Source of the DNA: Panopea generosa
Lineage: Eukaryota > Mollusca > Bivalvia > Adapedonta > Hiatellidae
Reading direction: 5' to 3'
NCBI GenBank assembly: GCA_029582155.1
Contig: CM055895.1
Span: 50,372,250 to 50,436,249 of the forward strand
Length of the DNA: 64,000 bases
The notes under the pieces were generated by a model. The model saw only the letters and a program-made list of their open reading frames with translations, did not search any database and had not been told where the DNA came from. Of this stretch, positions 1 through 12,600 are shown in pieces (position 1 is the stretch's first letter; each line of letters opens with the position of its first letter). The translations under genes and the position numbers were made by a program.

Positions 1-411
1 ATTTTTAAGACATATTTAAAGAAAATGCTGTTAAGTCTACATCATAATTGTTACTTTCTGATTGTATCACTGATTAATGTGCAAGAAAGATATCAAAATG
101 CAATTAAAAAAGAAAATACCATACTTTATTTCACAGCATAACAGTATCTTTCATATTCAGTTATGATGTCAACCAGTGGTTTAAAGTATCTTTTGAAATG
201 TCATTTTATATATACTCCATAATGACTTTAATTCAGGAAAATCTAAAACAAAACATCTATATAAACACAAACCATTTAATATTTCAGAACACAAGAAGTT
301 TCATCAAATAATTGACACCATTTAATATTTTAAAACAAAACTCTACTTTTTTCATTACCTCTCAATCTGAATTATCACCACTGTGTCATGCTCTGATCAA
401 CATATACGTAC

Positions 412-601
412 CTTTCATCCCTGATCTTGCCCCTCACATCTGCCTTGTCCCCAGAGCTACTGGAACCCAAGGAATCACTATCTCCACTAGAACCGCTGTC
501 ACTGCCTGGGCCCTGGTGCTTGCTCCAGACTCGCCTTACTAGAGTGGGCGAGTTGTCACTGGAGGTAGTCTCGGGAGCACTACTGTCTATAGCAGCCATA
601 C
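412..601 (-). CDS. ZSWIM8: ZSWIM8 exon 16, last exon inside the window
   Basis: Residues 1121-1183: MAAIDSSAPETTSSDNSPTL, VRRVWSKHQGPG, DSDSLGSSSSGDKADVRGKI, RDE. The human block MASIDSSAPETTSDSSPTLS with DSLGSSSSSG is plainly the same. Acceptor ctgttgcag, donor AAAG|gtacgt. Bases 1-411 are the next intron; I see no further exon in them. Confidence 0.93.
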
Positions 602-3600
602 CTGCAACAGTACAGAAATATAAAACATAGTCGTAGCATGTCAGACCGGTTGTTTTTTTTTAAAAAAAATTGTTTGCCGTTGTCCTACCTACCTACTCAC
701 TCAAAATTGCAGCTTCCCAAACATTTTTTACTGACTTTCAAAGCATTTTTTTCTTGAGATTTCTATCCATTTTTTGTTTAAAGGCAATATATCGGGATTT
801 TTCAAAATTTTAGAATTTGCTTAAAACATTTTTTTCCCCCCAATACATGTATATCAAGTTTATATGATTATACTCACTGACCCCATAATGCCAAAAGAAT
901 CTATTTCAACATGCCAAAATCATATATTGAAAAGGTATTTCCTAACTTTGGCTACATGCCTAGGTTACACTAAAATAAGATTCCCACTTAACTATTTTGG
1001 GATGTATTAAAAGTGTCATGTGAGTTTACTTTGATTCATTATACAGGTTACACACAGTAAAAATTGTTTAATCTTAGATAAAGTCCTAATGACAATGCAA
1101 AGGTCATCAAGCAGTAATTAAGTGCTGCCTATTTTGAGAATGATGGTTTTGTTTCAAGTTTGCCACTCTAATTTAAATATCGAGTTTACCACGTTTTGGT
1201 GGATTTGGTATACCAAACCACTATGGATTTTATCCTATAAATGATAATGAGATGCTTTTAATCCATTTTAAAACTTATTTTATTTTCCAAGACATTTATT
1301 GCAGTTTTTTCCCGATATACTCCCTTTAAAATGACAATAATCAAAATCTGGCACAAAAAAAATAGCTACCTACCTACCCACATGGCAAATACTGGATCAG
1401 AGCAGAGCAAACAAATGTCTTTTTAAAAGATTACCCAATACAGCCTGTATTAAACTGTACACATCACATAACTTATGATGCCTGAATGTGATGACCTCAT
1501 AATTTAACATACTTTTTATGTTAGCCTAGTGTAATATCATTACTGATTCATCACTCAGTGTTTATCATTTTTTTGAGAAAAGTGATAAAAAGAATATCAC
1601 AATTTTGATTTATTAAACAAAGTGTTGTACCCTGTGAAGGTTTCTTCTTGATAAGCATACATCTAAGTTTGGCTTCTAGAGCTTTATAATCATCCCCTTC
1701 TTCCTCTACATTGGAGCTGTCTGTGTCCCTGCTGAAGGAAAGTACAAAATAGTTGCATGCATTCTGAATACATATATAAATACAAGTACATAACAATAGG
1801 GGGGGTTGGGGGGGTGGGGGGGTCCTTTACTGACTGTAATGTTAAATTACTCTAATAAATTCTCAATCATACACCGTGAAAAGTAAATAAGCATTATTTC
1901 ATTAAAATCATCCATTTCAAAGATTAAAATCAACTGTAGATTCCAAACTGAAAATCAATGTTAATCAGGTGTTCAAAATTCCAATTCTTACAATCGGAAT
2001 TTTTTATACATGTGGTCCATTTACATATTTTAACAATGATAGCTCAGTTAAATGCTAGTACTAGCCTTTGACTATATCTGAGTGTGTATGAAGATTTAGG
2101 TCTTGCTCCAGATCCACTAGGTCCTGTCAGATGTAAAGATGCTGAGGGGCCATGGCCCATTTCTGGCAACTGATCAGTCAGTGGGATCTCATCTAGTTCC
2201 GAAGCTTTTGTTGAGCCAGTAGATGATCTGGGACAGGAGGAAGAAGTCCCTGTCCGATTACTAGCTTCTGTGTGGGACGAAGTGGCAGAGGTAGATGGAG
2301 CATGGCTTGACGAGTGTCTGGGGGTCAGGTAGGTGACTAGACTAGGAGCCTTGTAGGACTGGTGCACCTCCTTATCCAATAACCTATCCATAATCTGTTT
2401 GAAAAATATGACATTTAGTTGTATCATTAAGAGAGAAACTCTCTTTTGAAAAACAGCAGCGTTTTTTTTCTTCACTATTTTGAAAGTTGGGACTGTGAAT
2501 TTTAGCAGCATGTTCATTAAAATTAGGAAAACTTTGGCCTTAAATCTATTTGTTCAACTTAATAAAAATTTGTACACTTGCTTCAATGACCATTAAATTA
2601 CAATTATTGAAGCTTTCAATTTAGATTTTTTTACCACTCAATTGAGAAAAAAGATACTACTTGCAATTGGGAATATAACCCAATAATGGCTATAAAAATG
2701 GCAAAAACAAACTGTACAGTATAAGAATGTTGTTTCTGCGAGCATACGTTTCTGCATTTTTTTACTTCAAAATTGGTGTTTTTCATTTCTGCCTTTTTTA
2801 TTTCTAAGATGGTAGCTAAAGTGAAAATTAATTTCTGCACTTTATGAATGCCTTTGTTGAATAGATAGATATCTTAAAATAATTCAAAATGCATTTGTTT
2901 TGCTTTGTTTGTTGTTCCAGAATTTAGGTATAGTTACATAAGACATGACGATTATAATCATCATCCTCAACCCGGATATAAGTGATGAAAATGTTGTCTA
3001 TACTGAAACTTTTTCTTATAAATATAAATTATAAACTTATTATAAAGGTGCATGGAAAACATCTATTATCAAACGCATACACAAGCATGTCAACCACCGA
3101 ACTTCACCACTTTATATCACAACCATGAAAACTAAATATTGCCGTATACAATCAGGGTTGTATCGTTGTGTGCATTGTCCTTTTTCTGTTACCTGACTGT
3201 TGGTATTATACAGTACCAATATGGATGCTGATCAGTTATTTTGAAAAAGGAAATTAAATGTGGAAAATATTTCTACAGAATAGTGTCTGTGGCATAATGG
3301 AAACTGCAGACATGAAAACCCGCAAAACAAAAACACTTTGGTATCTCATATTCATAAGATATTTGTCACGTGTTTAAAACGGTATTAAACCACATTCTGA
3401 AAACTGTTTTTTACTTAAAGATTACTTCTCTTGAAGAGATTTTGAGACTACTTAATACATTAAGCAGATTTCTCTTATATATTTCAGTGAACACAAACAA
3501 ACACAATAGAGAAGACTGTCTATGTAACTATAAACATACTTTGCTAAGCTTGACAATGTCGTCCTTTGTAATGAACCAACATAGACATGGCAAGTTCTCC

Positions 3601-6600
3601 TCTCTGTTTTCTCGTACTCTCACACAATAGGGGATGCTCTGCTTCAGACACATTGGCCTTCATACCTAAAATGTTTTATAACATACAAAATGCTTTTAAA
3701 AATATTACATTGATTATAAAGAATATTCTTACATGCACAGCTTTGACAGATCATGTTCAAATTCTTTCTGGGTAAAACCAGTACCAAGCATACGCAGATA
3801 ATGTGTTCAATTAACTGTCAAACTGGAATAATTCTTTAAAACTGCTATCAAAAAAACAACTAGAAAATTGTTTTTCAGTGGGAAAAATTGTGTGGATATG
3901 CTTGTTGAGGCATAATTACTGGCAACAAAACTATTTATGATTTTCTAGTTTATGTTTATACAAGACATTGTAGTAAATTTTCACAGTATTTCCTATAAAT
4001 AAAATATAGACTGTTATGACAATGTAATTTGTATGCTGTCTGTCAGGCATTAACTGCTGCTTTGACATGATAAATGATATTTTTACCAACCTAATCCAGC
4101 AACACATCCCTCAAATCCAAGTTTTTCATCACTAGATTGTCTACATGTAATCTGTATTGAACGTGATAAGCCTGGTAGGTATGTTGCCATAGGACATGCT
4201 GAAAAAATTCAGTAATTCATTAATATCCATCCAAGTAATTTATAGCAGTCAACAAATAGATAACAGTCATAAGAAAGCAGAAATCTTAATTAAACAAACA
4301 AATAAAATAAGGGAAGTAAAAACTCTAAATAAGTAAACAGATAAATGAAAAGATGCAGAAACCGTAATTCTAATCTTACATCATGCCCTTTAATTCAGTA
4401 TGTTTCTCCTAGGAATTTTGAAATTCAAATCACAATTCAAAAAGACATTAAATATCAAATGAGTAACAACCACCTAGTAAGAATGTGTTTACCTAATACA
4501 TACACAATATGTTTCTTTAAAACAGTTAAGTCAGCTTTTAATCTACCGACTGGTCTTAACTATAATCTTTTATATTTAAATTCTATATTTTGTATTATTT
4601 CTACTTTAAATGACTCAATACTCTTATATTAAACAATGTAACATACCCCCTAAACATAAAGCATCAAATATAAAACTGGCAAGAGTAAGGGGTAGCAAAG
4701 CCTCTCCCCGAGTCTTTATGGTTCCATCCTTCAGTTGGTCTGCCCTCTGTCTCAACACATTCATCTCTGCTGGGCCCAGAGGAATCTTCTTCAACAAGGT
4801 CAGAAGTTCTGTCTCTTGATATGCCAATTTTACCTATGGTTGAAACACATTTTGCCAATTAGACATTTTTATAACTGTTAACTCTTCAAATAAACCAATA
4901 ACTGGAACATAAATAAAGCAATAACTGGAACATTTGCAAGATTGGATGTCATTATTATATTCTACAAACTTGTCATTTTGTGGAATACTGTAAGTACTGG
5001 AAGATTTAAAACAACATGTGGCTTATAAATAGCCATGTAATATATTGATGTATGTAAATTAATGACTATGTTTAATACAGATGTAATTATTACTGGTTTA
5101 TTATATCAAATAGCGATCAATATATTATTAAATAAGTGATAACTTAGAATAAAGTAGTTGTAGTCACATGCAAAAATATAAAATAATATTTCTTTACTTG
5201 CTCAAGACAATGATATGGTTTAACCCTTTACTTCATATAGACGCCTTTGGACTACCTCTAATATTGAAAGCATTAATTCACCATGTATCAGCAATGGATG
5301 AATTATGTTTATATTAACTGACAGAGTGAAAACAGTGCAGTAAGAGTTCAGATTGCTCGTAACTGAGCAATCTGAACACTATCCTGCACTGTTTTCAAAG
5401 GCCTTCTGTGATTGGTGCAGGAAAACGTGTATCTATGGGGTAAAGGGTCTATATAAGAGGTGTCCAAAGGCGTCTATATTAGAGGTTTCCAAAGGCGTCT
5501 ATATGAAGTGAAGGGTTAAGAGCCTTTAGAAAAATCAATTTACATAAAAGTTGATGTTATAGAATTATTTCTGTTTAATTAAATGCTCTGTTACACATTA
5601 CAAAGCATCTCAGTTTGTTTCACAATGTATAATACCTAATCCAACCAACTCATTGCAAGTGTCATATTAACTTACCTCTAGAGCTTTACACGATGCTGGT
5701 GGCCTGGGCATCTCCAGTACAAACATACCCATTTTAAAGGCAAGATGCCAGGTATCTTGTTCCTCCAGTAAAACACTACAGAGAAAAGCAGCCTTAGACA
5801 GGGTGGCACTTGCCAATAACGTAATGTTTGTTAGAGCCTTCTTTTTCTTTCCTGAAGTAAAAGAACACAACATGTTTATATATGTTATTTGGTATCTCCA
5901 CATGATTTGTAGAAACAAGAGGCCCAAGTGGACCTACGGTTGCTCATCAAAGTATGAACCCCGGTGTGAAGCAAAACATGGCCTCAGGGTCATGATTTTA
6001 ACAAATTTGGTAGAGGATCATGGGCCATTGCTACATATATAATATCAAAGCTCTATAATATGTAATTTCAGAAATATTTTTTTAGGGATTACCTACATGT
6101 CTATGTTAATCCCGAACTTTTACTGCCAAGGTAATACATATAAATTGTAAGAGGAGACTTATTCAATTACAATGCCACATTAGGCTATCTGCTGATGATG
6201 AATTAACACAGATCCATGTGTATAGAGTGCATCTCTCTTGAATTTCAAATTTTTGGCAGTTGGAGTTTATTTTATATATTATATGTATTAACAATAATCT
6301 TGTAGAATGCAACATTATAATAAAAACAATGTATTGATGACTGGGAGATTTTGAATCATGTACTGCATTACTATAAAACCTGCCCAAAAACCATCTTATG
6401 GCTTTTATATGACAGTTGGGGACTTTAAGTCTTAACCCCAAGAATGGTACCCAATACATGTATGATCCGAGAGTCAAGATTTGTTTGGTAAAGGACCAAA
6501 GTAAGGACATTCAAACTCCAATATGGAATTTGATTGAAACATGTCAAGTACTTTCAAAGAAAAAATTATTTAAAACTGTCAACAGGTGATTGACAAAATG

Positions 6601-9600
6601 CTATTAAATACCTGACATTGGGCTTTTGACACATTTGAGCTAGCAAAGCATCAATGATGAAAAAGTTCAAGATGAAAAGAAAGAATTGGAATAATAAATT
6701 TATCTAAAATTCGAAACGAAGTGTCTTTATTTAGTAGATTCCCACAGTTTGGTGAAGTAATAGAAGTGATTATTGTGAGTATTGATTGTTATGACAAATG
6801 AATCTCGACAGCCTATTTTAATTTAAGTTGAGACAAAAATAGTAAACTGTATCTACATCTACTACTGTCGTAGAGCTGTTACTTTACAGCTGTCAGACAC
6901 ATTTCATGAATTTAGAATCTGTCACTTTATATTCTTTGTAGAATCAATTAAAAGATACACTGCAGGACTGACTAGGTAGCAATGCAAGCCCATTAAGTAG
7001 GTCAAGGTCAGTGATGTAAACCTTTATAACAAGATAGTAATTAGTTTACCAAATCCATTATACTTCATGGTTCATACAGACCTGGGAAGATTTTTTTCAA
7101 GGACTTTTCAAGGACTTATTTTGAAATTCAAGGAGTAGATTTGGCAAAACATTTTATCAGTTTGTGCATAATGTACTACTTAATTGCAAGTATGAAAGCA
7201 TGTACTGCTATCGCTGCTGGTGGGAGTGGGAGCAGGAATTCGCAATTCCCCAATCTCCGGGCTGATGTTTGCTGCTCTTTCACAACAGACTGTTTATCAA
7301 AATATGATTTAATGCCATAGGTGCTAGGCTTGGGACTTTTGATAATTTATTTTGTGTTTTTCCCCTTTGATATGCGACTTCAATGCACTTTCCCCCATAT
7401 TTGATACATCGATAATTCGATCGCACACTGTACACAACTGCCTTATGTTTGTCAGCTTTTAAATGGCTTTATCCCAACTACTATACACAGGATTGCCCTC
7501 CCACTTCGTATTGTACACAACAATGTCCTTTGTTCATTGTTATAATGTCACGCTTCCTGATTTCTCAATGAAGTTGCTGCCATTTGAAATTATGCTAACG
7601 AAAACAACCAAGGTTGCCGATTCTATTGTATTGGTATAAAAGCCACAGTCTGGTTTACACTGAACCCGCGAATGACTTTTGCAAGATAAACTTTATGATA
7701 TAAATTATCGGATTTTGGTACAATTCTAACAGAAAAACGTTCCAAAATACAAAAATGAAGAAGCTAACTTGCTACTATGATACTACAGAGTATTTCAAAG
7801 AGGTTTTATCAAATTTCAAGGAATTTTTCACAAAATTCAAGCACTATTCCAGGACAAATTTCATTTTACCCAAATTCAAGTAGTTTTCAAGGATAAAATG
7901 GAATTCAAGGACTGTGCGAACCTTGTACTTTTACTGAAAAATAAAATTGATTTAAAAATAAATAAAAAAAAAATAAAACAAAAAACCAAGCAAATCAGGA
8001 ATTTATGTCCTACGCTTTTTTCAATAGATTTGTTTCATGCAGTTGTTATTGCATGGAATACCCCAAAAATATGATTTTTCACAAAATAAGAGGCACAACT
8101 GTAGAATGACAAATGCCACAACCCCTAATATCAAACTTAGCTTGTCTTTTGTCATTATAAACATTGTATTAAAATTTAAAAATATTTGATTCAGGCATTC
8201 ATCATCTATTTCACAGAAACCAAAAAAATTACAAATTTTCACAAATTAAGGGGCACAACAACTCCACAATGACAAAAGTCACAAAGCGTGTGTTTTGTCA
8301 TTATAAACATTATATAACCATTTCAAAAGATATGATTCAGTTATTCTTAAGTTATTGCACAGAAACCCCCAAAATTATGTGTTTTTTTTCACAAATAAAA
8401 GGGGCATCATTCTACAGTTACAAAAGTCACAACCTCTAAAATCGAACTTGGCCTGTGTTTTGTCATTATAAACATTGTATTTAAATTTCAAAAAATTTGA
8501 TTTAGGCATTCTTAAGTTATTCAACGGAAACCAAAGTGTGACGGATGGACGTACAGACAAACCCAAATTAGTGTGTCCCGCTGGAACAAAAAAGTTCAAT
8601 CTGAGCTAAACAAAAAAAATCTAATGCAAGATTTTAGTGACATAAAGTAGTTTTTTGAGAAAACCTGAGCTTAAAACTTTATCAAGATGCCACTGACACC
8701 AGAGTCATGATAATATGTCTTCTTTTTTCCCCTCAAAAAGCCGAGTTAAAAATGATCTCCTCATCAGTTCATAAGTCACATTTTGAAAGATTCAAACTGC
8801 TAGTATTGTATATACTAACCTTTGACATTTGGCACTGCAGCACACTCAGCGAGGAGATCTGGAGGGTTTGTCAGAAGTTCCTCTGCCAACGTTTCAGCCA
8901 ACTTGCAGGCTTCCTTTGTGTGACCATGGGCATGTAAAGCCTCAGCTCTTGCAAACAGGATCTGTAAGACAAATGTACACACAACTTAACAATGACAAGA
9001 TGATGGCCGAGGGCCAAAGAGGGGCTATGAACATTTTTAAAGTTGTTGAAATGTAATGATGTGTCTACATCAAAACACAATTTAAGTCAGATCATTTTTA
9101 TTTCCTATCTCTTCAACTCTACAAGTGATACAGCTTCTGATCCAGTGAGCTTTGATAGTATTGCACTCAGGTTCTTCACTTCTAACATATACTGTTTACT
9201 AACAAGAATAAAATGTGAATTGCATTTCTGTCAAATATTTTTCATTTAAACACATCTGAAATAAATAATATAAAAAAACTATTCTTGAATAATTTGAGGA
9301 TCTTAATAAATTTGTGTATTTCTAAACCCTAACTGAAACACAATTGTAACACAAAGAAATATTCTTGAATAATTTGCGAATCAAAACAAACAAGAATTTA
9401 TTTTTCTTACCTCTTGTCTATTTTCAAGGGACTTAACACCTGCAAAGAAATTGGGTTCCTCGCTGCCTTTGTCTTTTCTCTTTTTCTCAGCCTCTGTGGC
9501 TTTAGCCCGATCATAAAAGTACACAGAATATTCATCTCCTGAAACCTGCGATTCTGAAGACTGTTCCATATTGGCACCCACTCCTGATCCCATTCCAGAT

Positions 9601-12600
9601 GATGAGGCTTTTGGATTCTTTGAATTAGTTTTCACATTTTCTCCTAAATCCATGAAACTGTCAACATCAAAAGTATGATCATTTGATTGGTCCACATGGT
9701 TGACACCATTGTCACGTTTTGATTCTAAATTTTCTATAGAGAACACACCAAATGCCTCATTATCTTCCAAAGAATTGCTTCTTGAATTAGGTTCTTTCAT
9801 TTCTGATCCTGAATCAGAATCCCTGAATAAAGAGCTCCCTCTCTCTGGTTCACAGAACCCTTCCGAGCCAGAGCTCATGGCCCCATCATTATTATGTCCT
9901 GGACGGCTGGGGTGCCGGTGTCTTTTATTCTTCATATCCTGAGGCGAGTGATGTTCATTCAGCATGTTAGTTGCCTGAGCAAGGGTTGTCATGTCATCTG
10001 TACTTATCAAGTTTTCTGAGCAAATTGTGACTGGCTGAATACGAGATGGCTTTTTGGCATCGGGATCCAAATTCCTATTGAATCTGTATCGTAAACACAA
10101 TTTCTGTGAGTCCGAGTATGTGACTCCAGGAATATGATAATCATTCCATGATAAAAGGCATGCTTCAATACCAGGCTTAAATCCATGAAATGATTCAATC
10201 TCAGCTTTCTTCAAGACTCCGCCCGAGGTACCAGAACTTGTATTTCTGGCTCTTTTAACCTTCTCTATGGTTGAAATATGCCACTCTTTAAACTTGGCAC
10301 ACAAGTCATCCTTCTGAATAGGACTTAGTTTTGGGTTGAGGGCAGCAAGTCTCCATAGCCCGACTATCTCATCGCAGAGACTGGAAGCAGCATGCTGTGT
10401 TATACTGGCACTGCTGTTGCTGCTGGATCGGGTACTTATCTGGTTATTGGTGTTGCTGGAAACCTTCGTTGTGAACCACCAGATCAAAATCTGCAATAAA
10501 AAATAATTGAACAGAATTATTTTTCTTTTTTTTAATGGGGTTTTGTCTAGGATATCTAGTTTTATTGGAGGCGATTTTCTACCAAGCTGAATTTGAACCC
10601 AATATCTTAGTGGTGATAGTTAAGTGGTCCTGAGAGGGGCCATTACTCTCATCAAGGAGAAATGATATTAGGTTGCAAGTGCCCTACTTGTATTAGAGAA
10701 CAAATTTTTGAAACATCAAAATATAAAAAAAAACAAGGGCCCCAGCTGAGCCCGTTAGACCAACCTTCCATACTAAGTATAGACACGCTATACTAGTATC
10801 ATGACTAAATGCCAAAAGAATAAGTAAAGATGCCACAGTCTGTTAAAAAAAATTGGATATAGTCCGAGATTCAGTCGAAGACTTTTATAACTGAACTACA
10901 AAAGTTATCAAAACATATAGCTGGAATATCTATAAGCCTATATCAAAATGGAACTATTTGAGCAAGATGTTGGGAGAAATTAATGTAGTTTGTTTGCTGA
11001 AACTGAATAAAACTATGATTAAATGATAAAAATTTAGAAAATGAAACTTAACGTAACTTTTAGGTCTTCTGTTATTTACAGTCTTTAAAAACTGAATTTG
11101 GGCTAGGTAATTTTGGAAGATCTTTGGTCCGAAGTTTTTGGCACAGACTGAGACGGGTGTATCTTATACAACTCATTTGGACTAACCTGGGCTAAACCCA
11201 TGATCTCAGTAGTGAGAGTTAAGTGGCCATTAGACAACAGTATCTTGGAACACTCGGCCACAGAGGACCCTTTTATTACATGTGTGTCAACCTGCATGGT
11301 TTAAGTTAAAATAGGATGACAGTTGATCTCTGCTGAGGGGAAGAAATCATCTGAATGAGGGTCATGTCAAGTCCACTTTTTTTTTGTCATGTTCATTATG
11401 ATTGTTTATTCATAGTTCTTGGGTGCCAAATGAGGGATGGTAAGAAAAGGACCAATGTTATTAATTCATGTCATAAAAGGCTATAAAAAGAATATGGAAT
11501 AGAATTTGCTATTACTCTGCATTTCTGCAGGTAAGGCTCTAAATTCAGTTGTCATACATTCATCTGTTTATTTGTTGTTTGTTTTCGATCTGTGTTTTAA
11601 TTTTGTTGATTATGAACATGGAACCTAAATTCTTTCTTTCTGCTGGTGTCATAATCATTATGTGTCGATAAACTTAAATTCATTTGTTCTATGTTTGTTG
11701 GTACAATTCTAAATAATTGATCGATTGATTGATTGATTGAATATTTAGCATTATTTTTAGGCCATCCAGGACTAACAGAAGATCATTTAACCTGGCCACT
11801 GTTTCCTGGGATTCGGAAGGTTAACAAGTACTCGAGCACACTCCATCTCCGCAAGTAACTGATAACTTTCCCACTTCAGTCAGCAGTGAGACGAATGATA
11901 ATGAGACACAATGTTTTATATCAATCATCATGTAGACTGTTGCTGCCGGGATTAATTCTAAATAAATGTTAACTGTAAATGATTCATATCCCCACCATTA
12001 TCATATCCATTACAGGGACCATTCTGGAATTTTGGGTCAATGGGCCAAAGGCCATCAGGTTGGGGGTATGGAGTATAGAGTAATGTTACCTTAATATGAA
12101 AACATTTTAATCGTAATTTAACATAATTACATAATCATTTTTCAAAATGAATATGATTTTCTAAAAGTTTATTTTCTTTTTCAATATCCTTTTAAACGTT
12201 CGTTAAAGAAACATAAAAGCTGCCAGGAATACCGCTGTAAAACTGGGACCGGCTGATGTTTAAACTCGTATTAAAATGTCGCACATGCGTGTCTCGATAC
12301 CTTATAGAAAACAAAATAAGAAGTTTTTTAGATAGGCCTAGAGCAGGTCGTCCATACATTTTAAACAACTTTTTATGAAAGTTTCACGATTTCCACATTT
12401 CATCTACATATACAAACAACCTAAAACAGGGTATATATCAGTGCTTTTGTTGCAACGTATGTTTGTTTTCACAGATGTTATCTTCAAACTTCAATATTGT
12501 TTGGCGGAAAATTATGTATGTGATCATAATCGTCTTTGTGATTGCATCAATATAGCGTTAATAACCAATTAAAGCGTTTATGTAACTTAGTAGAACTGCG

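Noticed and set aside
3540-3665. A tiny intron to explain the frame change in ZSWIM8 exon 13
   Set aside because: No GT...AG pair lies at the shift point and only one base would have to be removed.
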